From JBBIRT01 sp037441725 (GTDB lineage: Bacteria; Desulfobacterota; BSN033; UBA1163): a stretch of 50,449 nt of DNA. The stretch is from NCBI GenBank assembly GCA_037441725.1, contig JBBIRT010000004.1:1-50449 (forward strand), in the 5' to 3' direction. Shown one piece after another: positions 9,396-17,717 of this stretch. Below the pieces are notes generated by a model. The model was not told the origin of the DNA and ran no database searches. It saw only the letters and a list, made by a program, of their open reading frames with translations. Both the position numbers and the translations under genes were made by a program. Position 1 is the first letter of the stretch. Each line of letters starts with the position of its first letter.

Positions 9396-9417
9396 TCCTC
9401 ACCCAAGAAAAAGGTTT

Positions 9418-10321
9418 TTACCAGACTGATTTGAGTAATCCTTTAGGCCTCAGGATGAGGACAATCACTACTGCAACATAGGGGAAAACGATAGCAAATT
9501 GAGGCCAGAACATCACTCCCAAGGATTGAGTTATTCCAAAAATTAAGGATCCCACTAAAGCCCCCCACATGTTTCCAAGTCCGCCAATCGTTACAATGAG
9601 GAAGGCTTCGATGATCAGGGAGTGCCCCATTCCTAAGGTGATACTGGCTGTGGGGGCGACCAGAGCCCCTCCTAATCCTGCAAGGTAACACCCTATGACA
9701 AAGGCAATCGCAAATACCCAACTGACGTTGATTCCTAATACTCCTACCATATCTCGATCCACAGCTGCTGCTCGGGAGATTCTCCCGATTCGGGTCTTAT
9801 TCGTTAGAAGCCAAAGGGTAATGGCGACCAGAGGTCCCAGAGTGATAAGAAAAAGATTGTAACGGGGAAGAGACGCGCCCATAAGGGCCAGGGAGCCNNN
9901 NNNNNNNAAGGATGGGTAGAGTTCCTTTAAGCGAGTGTGGGGGGGAAACGGAACGATATTCAGCACCCCAAACGATTTTTACCAAATCATTTAGGATTAA
10001 AGAAACAGCGAAAGTAAAAAGAAGGAGCATCAGGTGTTCCCTTTGGTAGAGACGACAGAATAGCCCCCGTTCAGCAATTAAACTGATCAAGGCCACAAAT
10101 AGGGGGGCTACGATAATAGCCATCCAAAAACCAATTGATCCACTGATGATTTTTGTAATGCTAAAGGCAACAAAAGCACCGATCATATATAGAGATCCAT
10201 GAGCAATATTAGGGACCCGAAGGACACCTAATACAAAACTTAATCCAGCACAAACGATGAATAAAATCATCGCTCTGCTAAGGCCTACAAAAAATTGACT
10301 GCTTAAGGCTGAAATCTCCAT
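9418..10321 (-). CDS. livH: Branched-chain-type ABC transporter permease LivH (split by assembly gap)
   Basis: Membrane permease of the Liv-type importer, about 300 aa. The N-terminal half (from ATG 10321) has the family segment GLSFVLGVLRVPNIAHGSLYMIGA. The C-terminal half has the coupling segment SRAAAVDRDMVGVLGINV and FLIVTIGGLGNMWGALVGS, ending ILRPKGLL. The two halves are in different frames because ten Ns at 9898-9907 replace an unknown number of bases, in the loop after KIVWGAEYRSV. The start is 22 bp after the livK stop. A real frameshift cannot be excluded but is not needed to explain the break. Confidence 0.88.
9898..9907. other. Scaffold gap (10 N) inside livH
   Basis: The Ns interrupt the livH coding region and change the apparent reading frame; the true gap length is unknown. 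The bases on either side may also be mis-joined. Confidence 0.95.
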
Positions 10322-10343
10322 GGATGAGGACTTTCTGTTTAGA

Positions 10344-11573
10344 TCACTTCTTCTCCCTGGCCTTCATAATCTCCTCGCATGTTGGCATAATCTCCTTTCC
10401 TGAAAGGGTGACAATATTGCTTGAAATCAGAAAATCATATTGGGGTACCTTTTTGGTTACCCCCAGATACATGGGTAAAACTGCTTGATGATCACAGGCT
10501 CGCATCTCTATTTTTCCTCCAGGGCTTTCAATCACTATCCCCTCAAGGGCATCGATAAATTTTTCTTTGTCTAATTTTCCTGCTTTATTAAAGGCATTGG
10601 CGATGAAGTAGGCAGTGATATAAGCATGGAAAGCAGGAAATCCTGGAGGGGCTCCATAGGCATCTTGAAAAGCCTTCACAAAGGCCTTATTGGCAGGGGT
10701 ATCAGGATAATAAAAATGGTAATCCATTGTACCCATGATCCCCTCAGGGGCTTCAAGGCCAAGAGGTTTAAGAACAGCATGGTCCGTAGCGGTGTGCATA
10801 AAAACTCCCATCTTTTCATGAATCCCAGTAGTTTTGCAGGCTTTAAGGGAGTTGGTCATCGTTTGACCTCCACCACAAACAATTAGGGCATCAGGCTTAG
10901 CTGCCATGATCGAGGTGAGATAGGGGATCAAATCAGGTTCTCCTGTTTTCCACCAGGTTTCACCCATTTTTTCAACACTCGGTTTTAATGCTTTTAAATT
11001 ACGCCAAATTCCATTGGGAATAGCATGGCCATATTCATAATCATCTCCGGCGATCCAATATTTGATATATGGCTTTTTAGAAAGGGCAACTCCTCCAGCC
11101 TTACCACCCATGGCTGAATTTTCACCTGTAGAGAAGACATATCGATGTCCCTTCGATCCCGTAATATGTTCACTTTTAGAAATCCAAACAATAAAGGGGA
11201 CTTTCTCTTCTTTCATATAATCAGAGATTGCTAAAGTAACAGCGCTGTTGATCGTCCCAACGATGAGGTCTACATTCTCTCTCATAATCAATTCCTTGGC
11301 CATGGTCAATCCAATTCCCACCTCCCACTTATCATCCCGAGTGACATACTCAATCTTTGATCCCAAAACCCCTTGCTTGTTGATTTCTTCTAAAGCAAGC
11401 TTAAACCCATTAAGGGCATCTTTGGCAAAGACCGCTGCAGGTCCGGTATAGGTGTCGATGACCCCAATTTTAATTGGACGCTGAGCACTAACATTGTTGG
11501 GGAAAAGGAAAAGACAAATGATTAAAAAGAAAACCATTAACTTGAGACAATTCTTTTGAATTAATTGTTTCAT
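10344..11573 (-). CDS. livK: Periplasmic substrate-binding protein of Liv-type ABC transporter (LivK family)
   Basis: Secreted receptor for the importer encoded just downstream, 409 aa. It has an N-terminal signal peptide (basic start, hydrophobic core LMVFFLIICLFLF, cleavage expected after NNVSA). The Periplas_BP_6 start IKIGVIDTYTGPAAVFAKDALNGFKLALE is clear, read here as IKIGVIDTYTG then GFKLALEEIN. Further family features are VDLIVGTINSAVTLA and FVKAFQDAYG. It is the first gene of livK-H-M-G-F and lies downstream of a good sigma-70 promoter. This family binds amino acids, amides, urea and aromatic or aliphatic acids; the ligand cannot be read directly. The neighbouring beta-oxidation genes favour an organic acid. 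Confidence 0.9.
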   Translation of the reverse strand: MKQLIQKNCLKLMVFFLIICLFLFPNNVSAQRPIKIGVIDTYTGPAAVFAKDALNGFKLALEEINKQGVLGSKIEYVTRDDKWEVGIGLTMAKELIMRENVDLIVGTINSAVTLAISDYMKEEKVPFIVWISKSEHITGSKGHRYVFSTGENSAMGGKAGGVALSKKPYIKYWIAGDDYEYGHAIPNGIWRNLKALKPSVEKMGETWWKTGEPDLIPYLTSIMAAKPDALIVCGGGQTMTNSLKACKTTGIHEKMGVFMHTATDHAVLKPLGLEAPEGIMGTMDYHFYYPDTPANKAFVKAFQDAYGAPPGFPAFHAYITAYFIANAFNKAGKLDKEKFIDALEGIVIESPGGKIEMRACDHQAVLPMYLGVTKKVPQYDFLISSNIVTLSGKEIMPTCEEIMKAREKK

Positions 11574-11683
11574 TTTTATTCACCTCCCAATGAATTTTAA
11601 TCTTATTGATCATCCTTTGCTTTCTTATTTGGCCTTCTCCTTTAGATGATTAAACATTATCATTTTCTTCCTAAAGGAATTAT

Positions 11684-11712
11684 ATAATCTCAAACTCCTG
11701 ATCAATTGTCAA
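11684..11712 (-). promoter_or_regulatory. Sigma-70 type promoter for livKHMGF
   Basis: On the minus strand, TTGACA (11712-11707) and GATTAT (11689-11684) are separated by 17 bases; an overlapping TATAAT lies at 11684-11679. The expected transcript start is about 100 bases before the livK ATG. The right-hand edge of the -35 is only 20 bases from a 227-bp mobile element. Confidence 0.6.
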
Positions 11713-11731
11713 CTTTCTTTTTATGATTTAG

Positions 11732-11958
11732 GTAATGCCTCCCTAAAGTGGGGACCATATTAGAATCAGGCAGGAATATCTCCGAAAATTTTATAAAGTG
11801 GAGCACTTCAAAAAGGGGTGGGTAAAAGTTATATCCTCCAACAAATCATTGTCTTTCAGTGTATAAGGAATTCTGTAGTTATGGGACAAGCTGAGGTTTC
11901 CGCTATAAAATTTTCTCCGACATCCCTACCTCATCCCCCCGAATAAATGAGGCATTAC
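11732..11958. mobile_element. 227-bp MITE-like element, copy A
   Basis: Non-coding element with ends GTAATGCC and GGCATTAC (perfect 8-bp terminal inverted repeat) and longer imperfect inverted ends sharing the AGGCAGG and AAAATTTTATA blocks. It is flanked by a perfect 8-bp direct repeat TGATTTAG (11724-11731 and 11959-11966), a target duplication. Copies B (19450-19676) and C (45784-46010, inverted) have the same length and are highly similar. It sits immediately upstream of the liv promoter and fills most of the 425-bp space between livK and the oppF-like gene. No transposase is encoded, so it would need to be mobilised in trans; GTAA ends and an 8-bp duplication fit IS66-family enzymes. Confidence 0.85.
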
Positions 11959-11998
11959 TGATTTAGGAATTAAATCAAGAGGATATTTCTGGAGGATT

Positions 11999-12976
11999 CT
12001 ATGGCAGTGGGAAATGGCAGGCGACGAGATGGCCTTTTCCATGATCGAGGAGCTGAGGTTCCTCTGTTTGGCATCGGTCTTGAGAATGAGGGCAACGTGG
12101 TAAAAAGAGGCATTTTGGGTCTAAAGGGAGGGGACGAGGCTCTTCCTTCAATAATCCTTCGGCCCTTTTTTCAGAAGGATCCAGTTTAGGAACGGCTTTT
12201 AGTAAGAGTTGGGTATAGGGATGGAATGGGCGTTGAAATAGATCCTCACTCTCGGCCATTTCAACGATCTTTCCCATATACATTACGGCAATCCGATGAC
12301 TGATATGCTTAACAATTCTTAGGTCATGGGAGATGAAGAGAAAGGTGAGGCCTAATTGATCCCGCAGATCCATCAGAAGGTTTAAAATCTGTGCCTGGAT
12401 AGAGACGTCCAAAGCCGAAACAGGTTCATCTGCAACAATCAATTCAGGATTGAGAGAGATGGCCCTGGCAATTCCAATCCTTTGACGCTGTCCCCCACTA
12501 AACTCATGAGCATAACGAGAGGCATCTTGAGGATGGAGGCCTACTTTCTCAAGAAGTTCTGATACCTTCCTGGTTTTTTCTTTTCCTGTTGCCAATCCAT
12601 GGATCTGCAGGCCTTCTCCAACGATCTCTCCTATCTTCATTCTCGGGTTGAGAGATTCATAAGGATCCTGAAAGATAAATTGCATTTGAGGCCTTAATCT
12701 TCTCATGGCTTCTCGATTGAGTCGAAGGATATCTTGATTTTTAAAAAAGATCTGACCGGAAGTAGGTTCGATCAATCTTAGGATCGATTTACCAGCCGTG
12801 GTCTTACCACACCCGCTTTCTCCCACCAACCCTAATGTCTCTCCTCGACGGATGGAGAATGAAATTCCGTCGACCGCACGAACGGGCTTCTTTTCAATGG
12901 AGAAAAGGCCTTCTTTAAAGAAATACTTTTTTAAATCTTTTACTTGGAGGAGATAGTCATTCTGAGGATTCATCAT
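11999..12976 (-). CDS. Oligopeptide/dipeptide ABC transporter ATP-binding protein, OppF/DppF type
   Basis: Cytoplasmic ATPase that powers a peptide or nickel type importer, 325 aa. Walker A is LVGESGCGKTT, the signature is FSGGQRQRIGIARA, and Walker B is ELIVADEPVSALD. The C-terminal oligopeptide-ABC extension has CLFLPRCPHSQDRC, whose cysteines commonly bind an Fe-S cluster in this family. There is no OppD partner, permease or binding protein beside it; dipeptide-type permeases occur at 48282-50245 without ATPases. It may serve them from a distance, or be the remnant or end piece of another operon. It starts at ATG 12976 with a candidate promoter at 13062-13090. Confidence 0.9.
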   Translation of the reverse strand: MMNPQNDYLLQVKDLKKYFFKEGLFSIEKKPVRAVDGISFSIRRGETLGLVGESGCGKTTAGKSILRLIEPTSGQIFFKNQDILRLNREAMRRLRPQMQFIFQDPYESLNPRMKIGEIVGEGLQIHGLATGKEKTRKVSELLEKVGLHPQDASRYAHEFSGGQRQRIGIARAISLNPELIVADEPVSALDVSIQAQILNLLMDLRDQLGLTFLFISHDLRIVKHISHRIAVMYMGKIVEMAESEDLFQRPFHPYTQLLLKAVPKLDPSEKRAEGLLKEEPRPLPLDPKCLFLPRCPHSQDRCQTEEPQLLDHGKGHLVACHFPLP

Positions 12977-13061
12977 TCAAATTGTCTCACATTTCCATCA
13001 TATCTTGCCAATCCATCCTTTATATTCTGTCCTATTGAAAGTGTCTGCTCTTTTAAAATAT

Positions 13062-13090
13062 ATTATAACTTATCCATTTCTATAATTAAA
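13062..13090 (-). promoter_or_regulatory. Candidate sigma-70 promoter for the oppF-like gene; rest of 305-bp intergenic region
   Basis: On the minus strand a perfect TATAAT (13067-13062) lies 17 bases after TTTAAT (13090-13085), a weak -35. The transcript would start about 80 bases before ATG 12976. The intergenic region 12977-13281 is AT-rich and otherwise featureless. It also has a TTGACA at 13191-13196 that could serve the plus-strand gene at 13282, but without a good -10. Confidence 0.4.
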
Positions 13091-13281
13091 TTTTTCATCT
13101 CAATCTAACCCTGAGGAGGGAATTATTCCTAAACTATTCCTGTAGATTCCTATACTTTGCAAGACCATGCTTCCGTTATAAATTTTACCCTTGACAAAGG
13201 AAGTTTACTCTTTTAACTTTTCAACTAAAATATTTTTTTTTTAAGCCCCTATAACTCATTGACCTATTTGAGAGGATAAAA

Positions 13282-14424
13282 ATGAAAGAAATAGAAAAAG
13301 AGAGACAGATGATTAGAGAGATCGCTCAGAAAACCGCCCTAAGGACGGTTCAACCCCGAGCTGCTGAGATCGATGCCAAAGGAGAATTTCCATGGGACCT
13401 TGTAGAATCCTTTGGAAAACAAGGGCTCCTCTCCATATTCCTTCCTGAATCTTATGGAGGAATGGATGGAGATTTGACTTCATTTTGTATTGTGATTGAA
13501 GAGATTGCAAAGGTCTGCGGCTCCTCCTCCCTCATTATCCTGGCCCAAGGGATGGGTACCCTTCCCATCCTTTTGTCAGGTAACCCTTCTCAAAAAGATC
13601 TCTATCTTAGAGCCATCACCGAAAGGAATAGTCTTATAGCCCTTGCCTTTAACGAACCTGAGAGTGAGTTGGGAATTTTACCAATTAAGACCAAGGTAGA
13701 AAGGAAAGGGTCGAATTACCTCATCCATGGACGGAAACGTTTCATCACCCATGGAGGCCTAGCCAAATTTTATATTGTCATGGCTTTAACCCAAAACGAA
13801 CTTGAATCAGAAGGTTTATCTGTCTTTGTTGTAGAAGATGGGGCCGATGGTCTTTTTTTTGGAGAAAGGGAGAAGACGATTGGAATGAGAGGTATGGTCA
13901 TCACAGATGTCATTTTCAAAAACTGTAGGGTTTCCCAAGAGGCCCTCCTCGGAAATTTTGGGGAAGGTGGGAAGATTGTGGAGGAGACTCTCAATAGGAC
14001 AAGGCCTGCGATTGGGGCCCAGGCGGTTGGGATTGCTCAAGGAGCTTTAGACTTTGCCATTCACTACGCTAATGAAAGAATCCAATTCGGGAAACCCATT
14101 TCTTCATTCCAAGCCATACAATTTATGATCGCTGATATGGCCACTCTTGTCGAGGCTGCTCGCTCCCTGGTTTATAAGGCGGTTGATTATATTGATGCAA
14201 ATGATGAGCATTCAGAATATCTTTCAACCATCTCGAAAACCTTTGCCTCTCAAATTGCCATGAAGGTGACCACCGATGCCGTGCAGATCCTGGGAGGCTA
14301 TGGATATATGAAGGATTATCCTGTCGAACGAATGATGAGGGATGCCAAGGTGACCCAAATTTATGAAGGGGTCAATCAGGTTCATCGTTGGAAAATCGCT
14401 GAACTCTTATTCTCTAAGAGATGA
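13282..14424 (+). CDS. Acyl-CoA dehydrogenase (short/medium-chain type)
   Basis: FAD enzyme introducing an alpha-beta double bond in an acyl-CoA, 380 aa, the usual length for the SCAD/MCAD/butyryl-CoA branch. It has the N-terminal helical domain (LPESYGGMDGDL), middle domain FNEPESELGI where most relatives read TEPxAGSD, ERIQFGKPISSFQAIQF, and VQILGGYGYMKDYPVERMMRDAKVTQIYEGVNQ (given here in pieces: ILGGYGY, then IYEGVNQ), with the catalytic Glu in IYEG. The RBS GAGAGGAT is 6 bases before the ATG. It stands alone: the next gene is comEC, 35 bp downstream. Electrons would go to ETF, not encoded here. The changed middle motif may mean an unusual substrate. Confidence 0.9.
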   Translation: MKEIEKERQMIREIAQKTALRTVQPRAAEIDAKGEFPWDLVESFGKQGLLSIFLPESYGGMDGDLTSFCIVIEEIAKVCGSSSLIILAQGMGTLPILLSGNPSQKDLYLRAITERNSLIALAFNEPESELGILPIKTKVERKGSNYLIHGRKRFITHGGLAKFYIVMALTQNELESEGLSVFVVEDGADGLFFGEREKTIGMRGMVITDVIFKNCRVSQEALLGNFGEGGKIVEETLNRTRPAIGAQAVGIAQGALDFAIHYANERIQFGKPISSFQAIQFMIADMATLVEAARSLVYKAVDYIDANDEHSEYLSTISKTFASQIAMKVTTDAVQILGGYGYMKDYPVERMMRDAKVTQIYEGVNQVHRWKIAELLFSKR

Positions 14425-14459
14425 TCTCTTAATTTCCAATTGGGCAAACTGAGGCGAGG

Positions 14460-16916
14460 ATGAACCCAATCTTTCGCCTTCCTCTTGTTCCCATCTTCAT
14501 CGTTTATACCCTTGGGATTTCTTTTGGCTATTTAGAGATTCCCCTCTTTTCTCATGGATGGGTTCTCCTTCTACTCGGTTTAGGTTTTTGGCTTCTTTTC
14601 CTTTTTCTTAAGAGGACCCGAATAGGTTCTTGGATAGCCATTTTTACCTTCTTCTTTCTTGGTATTTATTCAATCCAGCTTTACCTTAATCCACCCAAGG
14701 TCCCTTCCCATGTTTCTTCTTTTATCGGTATAGATGGAATTTCTTTGGAAGGAATTATCGATCGTCCACCTGAGTCCCTACAGGGAAAGACGCGAATATT
14801 CCTCTGTTCAAAAAGGGTCATTCTCTCAAACCATTCCATTCCTGTAAATGGATGGGTCTTGATCTATCTCAATGATCCAAACCCTTCGCTTCACATTGGA
14901 GACCGAATCCGGTGTGTTTGTAGGCTCGCTCGTCCTCATGGATTTCATAATTTAGGAGGATTTTCCTATGAACGCCACCTTGCTTTTGAACAGGTCTATA
15001 GTATTGGATTCTTGTCTATAGAAAAGGGCTGGGTCAAATTGGGCGAGGGGTATAAAAATCCCTTTCTTCTCCAAGTAGAAGATTGGCGGGATCACATACG
15101 CACCTTCCTTGAGAGTGAGGCCCCTCCACTTTCTGCAGGGATTTTTAAGGCCCTTGTCTTAGGGGAACAAGGGGATATCCCGGAAGAGGTGAAAGAGCAA
15201 TTCATCATTACAGGGATTGCTCATCTTCTGGCCATTTCAGGGGATCATCTGGGAATCATAGCTCTGCTCTCCTTCTCCTTGATCCTCTGGATATTGAAAC
15301 GTTCCACCTCTCTCCTCCTCAGCATAGACGTGAAAAAATGGGCTGCCGGTCTAACCTTGCCCTGCCTTTTTCTCTATACCTTCATTGCTGGAGGAGGAAT
15401 CTCTGTGATCCGAGCAACGATCATGGTGATCCTCTTCTTCCTATCCATCCTCTTTAGCCAGGGAAGGAATCTTCTTTATACACTGATTCTTGCGGCCTTT
15501 CTCATCCTCCTTTTCTCTCCTCCTTCCCTCTTCGGGGTTTCTTTTCAACTTTCATTTGTCGCTGTGTTCTGTATCCTCGTTGGGGTGCCAAGACTTTTAA
15601 ATTTCCTGAGGCAGAAGGAGACTTTTTCTTTTCCAAAAATCTCCTGGAGGGAAAAGATCATAAGGTATTTCGTAATCTCTTTCCTTGTTACAGGGGTGGC
15701 CATCCTGGGAACGGCTCCTTTTGTAGTCCTCCATTTTAATCGGATTTCCCTCATTGGATTCATCACCAATCTTTTTATCATTCCTTGGGTGGGTTTTATT
15801 ATCGTTCCCATTGCCCTAGTCGCCTCATTGCTCTCCTTTTTTTTCCATCCCTTGGCTGCCCTATTAATTCATCTCAATCATGGAATCACCTTGATTCTCC
15901 TTCAGGTCATCCGGTACCTCTCTTCCATCCCCTATGCCTCCCTTTTTGTTCCCACTCCAACTGTTTTTGAGATGATTCTTTTTTACCTTATCGGCTTCCT
16001 CTTCTTTTGTCTCCAGAGGGAGAAAAGGGTCCGCTATCTCTTTATAGGACTTTGTATGGTCCTTCTCTTTGATTTCTTTTTCTGGAATTGGAAGGATTCA
16101 TTTCAAAGGGACCTCCGAATCACTTTTATTGACGTCGGTCACGGAGATTCTATCCTGGTCGAGTTTCCAAAGGGGAAAAAAATGCTAATCGATGGAGGAG
16201 GCCTTTATGATGATCCGTTCGATGTGGGAAAGAATGTGATTGCCCCCTTCTTATGGAAGAAGAAGATTCGACGGATTGATATCCTGGTACTTACCCACCC
16301 AGATCCTGATCATTTTAAAGGATTGCCATTCATCGCCTCTCACTTTTCAATTGGTCAGTTCTGGGATAATGGTTTTCAAGTCCCTTCCATGAACTATCAT
16401 CGTCTAAAAAAAATTCTTGAGGAGAAAAAAATTGAAGTTGCTTCTCTTAATGAGGAAACCCCTCCCAAAATCATCAATGGAGTTGAACTCTCTTTTTTAA
16501 ATCCACCCAACCCAGATCGGATGAAGAGGGGAGATCGAAATTTCTGTGATCTTAACAACTCCTCTTTGGTCATGAAACTAAGATTTAAAAGGGTTTCTAT
16601 CCTTCTGACTGGAGATATTCAGGAGGAGGCAGAGAATCGGATGTTGAGAAAGGGAAATTCTCTTCTGGCCAATATCCTAAAAGTTCCCCATCATGGAAGT
16701 TCTTCCTCGAGTTCTCTCCCCTTCTTAAAAGGGGTCCATCCCCATTTTGCAGTTCTGAGTGTGGGAGAGAGGAATATTGGAAATCTTCCCCATCCAGAAA
16801 TATTAAAAAGGTATCAACAATTGGGCATTAAGGTTTTTAGAACGGATAAACATGGGTCTATTACCCTGATTACCAATGGAGAAGCGATCACGGTGAAGAC
16901 ATTTCTTAACCCGTAA
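14460..16916 (+). CDS. comEC: ComEC/Rec2-type DNA uptake channel
   Basis: Inner-membrane protein that carries single-stranded DNA into the cytoplasm during natural transformation, 818 aa, full length for the family. The N-terminus has membrane segments and a DUF4131-type soluble domain (residues about 30-170). The central competence domain contains GIAHLLAISGDHLGIIALL and GGGISVIRATIM. The C-terminus is a metallo-beta-lactamase-like domain: FIDVGHGDSILVEFP, LTHPDPDHFKGL with metal ligands, LLTGDI and KVPHHGSS. The middle motif reads ISGDH where many members have SGLH. The start has RBS GAGGCGAGG. No other competence gene is nearby. Confidence 0.93.
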   Translation: MNPIFRLPLVPIFIVYTLGISFGYLEIPLFSHGWVLLLLGLGFWLLFLFLKRTRIGSWIAIFTFFFLGIYSIQLYLNPPKVPSHVSSFIGIDGISLEGIIDRPPESLQGKTRIFLCSKRVILSNHSIPVNGWVLIYLNDPNPSLHIGDRIRCVCRLARPHGFHNLGGFSYERHLAFEQVYSIGFLSIEKGWVKLGEGYKNPFLLQVEDWRDHIRTFLESEAPPLSAGIFKALVLGEQGDIPEEVKEQFIITGIAHLLAISGDHLGIIALLSFSLILWILKRSTSLLLSIDVKKWAAGLTLPCLFLYTFIAGGGISVIRATIMVILFFLSILFSQGRNLLYTLILAAFLILLFSPPSLFGVSFQLSFVAVFCILVGVPRLLNFLRQKETFSFPKISWREKIIRYFVISFLVTGVAILGTAPFVVLHFNRISLIGFITNLFIIPWVGFIIVPIALVASLLSFFFHPLAALLIHLNHGITLILLQVIRYLSSIPYASLFVPTPTVFEMILFYLIGFLFFCLQREKRVRYLFIGLCMVLLFDFFFWNWKDSFQRDLRITFIDVGHGDSILVEFPKGKKMLIDGGGLYDDPFDVGKNVIAPFLWKKKIRRIDILVLTHPDPDHFKGLPFIASHFSIGQFWDNGFQVPSMNYHRLKKILEEKKIEVASLNEETPPKIINGVELSFLNPPNPDRMKRGDRNFCDLNNSSLVMKLRFKRVSILLTGDIQEEAENRMLRKGNSLLANILKVPHHGSSSSSSLPFLKGVHPHFAVLSVGERNIGNLPHPEILKRYQQLGIKVFRTDKHGSITLITNGEAITVKTFLNP

Positions 16917-16948
16917 GGCGTTACTCAAACGAAGGAAAGGATGATCGG

Positions 16949-16977
16949 TTGACAATTTGCGAAAGGCACGGTATGTT
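16949..16977 (+). promoter_or_regulatory. Sigma-70 promoter for the adenosine-specific-kinase-like gene
   Basis: TTGACA (16949-16954), a 17-base spacer, then TATGTT (16972-16977). The transcript would begin near 16984, giving a leader of about 59 bases before ATG 17043. Confidence 0.5.
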
Positions 16978-16996
16978 AAATTTTATACAGGAGTAC

Positions 16997-17011
16997 TGCC
17001 TCGTGGAGGCA
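16997..17011 (+). promoter_or_regulatory. Small leader hairpin
   Basis: TGCCTC-GTG-GAGGCA forms a six-pair stem with a three-base loop in the short leader of the gene at 17043, upstream of a strong GGAGGTGGAGG ribosome site. It may affect mRNA stability; no known riboswitch class is recognised. Confidence 0.3.
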
Positions 17012-17042
17012 TTAAAGGATATGAGAATGATGGAGGTGGAGG

Positions 17043-17528
17043 ATGGAACTAAAGGTAGAACGATTAGAAATACCAGAAGGATGCAACATCATAGTCGGTC
17101 AAACCCATTTTATCAAGACGGTTGAGGATCTATATGAGATCATTGTTACGTCAGTTCCCCATGCCAAATTTGGGATCGGTTTCTGTGAGGCCTCTGGGGA
17201 ATGCCTTATTCGTATTGAAGGAAATGATGAGATGCTTAAGGAGGTGGCCAAGAAGAATGCCCTAAGCATTGGAGCAGGTCATACTTTTGTGGTGATCTTA
17301 AAAGAGGCCTTTCCAATCAATATCCTCAACGCAATCAAGATGTGTCAAGAGGTCTGCACGATCTTCTGTGCCACAGCCAATCCAGTTGAAGTGATCCTGG
17401 CCCAATCGGAGCAGGGAAGAGGAGTCCTCGGGGTCATTGACGGATTTCCTCCAAAAGGAGTTGAAAAGGAAGAAGGTGTGGTTTGGAGAAAAGAGCTATT
17501 AAGAAGATTTAAGTATAAATTGGGTTAA
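17043..17528 (+). CDS. Adenosine-specific kinase-like protein (PF04008 family)
   Basis: Small soluble protein, 161 aa, the usual length of the Adenosine_kin family best known from archaea and some anaerobes. Recognisable segments are an N-terminal strand (VERLEIPEG), GQTHFIKTVEDLYE, FGIGFCEASGECLIR, IGAGHTFVVILKEAFPIN, VCTIFCATANPVEVI and RGVLGVIDGFPPKGVE. The family name comes from a structural and ligand study of an archaeal member; the physiological reaction is poorly established. It has its own candidate promoter and a strong RBS, and is followed 189 bp later by a ThDP enzyme. The family call is secure; the reaction is not. Confidence 0.8.
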   Translation: MELKVERLEIPEGCNIIVGQTHFIKTVEDLYEIIVTSVPHAKFGIGFCEASGECLIRIEGNDEMLKEVAKKNALSIGAGHTFVVILKEAFPINILNAIKMCQEVCTIFCATANPVEVILAQSEQGRGVLGVIDGFPPKGVEKEEGVVWRKELLRRFKYKLG

Positions 17529-17717
17529 TCCAATTAATAATTAAGCGATTTCTCATGAAGAGGCTAACTTGAGGGATTTAGGGTCGTTTAGTAAGGGTGG
17601 AATTCCTTCTACCCCAATTGGATCCGACTCTGTTGGATTAGAATGCGATGTCATGATCAGCATCACTCCATTGAAGTGAAGAAAAAAATTTTAGGCAAAA
17701 AGATTGAGGGAGGGCTC

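Noticed and set aside
13191..13220. Sigma-70 promoter for the acyl-CoA dehydrogenase at 13282
   Set aside because: TTGACA is perfect, but no -10 better than three of six bases occurs at 16-18 bases spacing.
17643..17717. Upstream start of the ThDP enzyme at 17643
   Set aside because: The 25 extra residues are unlike the family's N-terminus and lack a ribosome site, whereas ATG 17718 has GAGGGAGGG before it.
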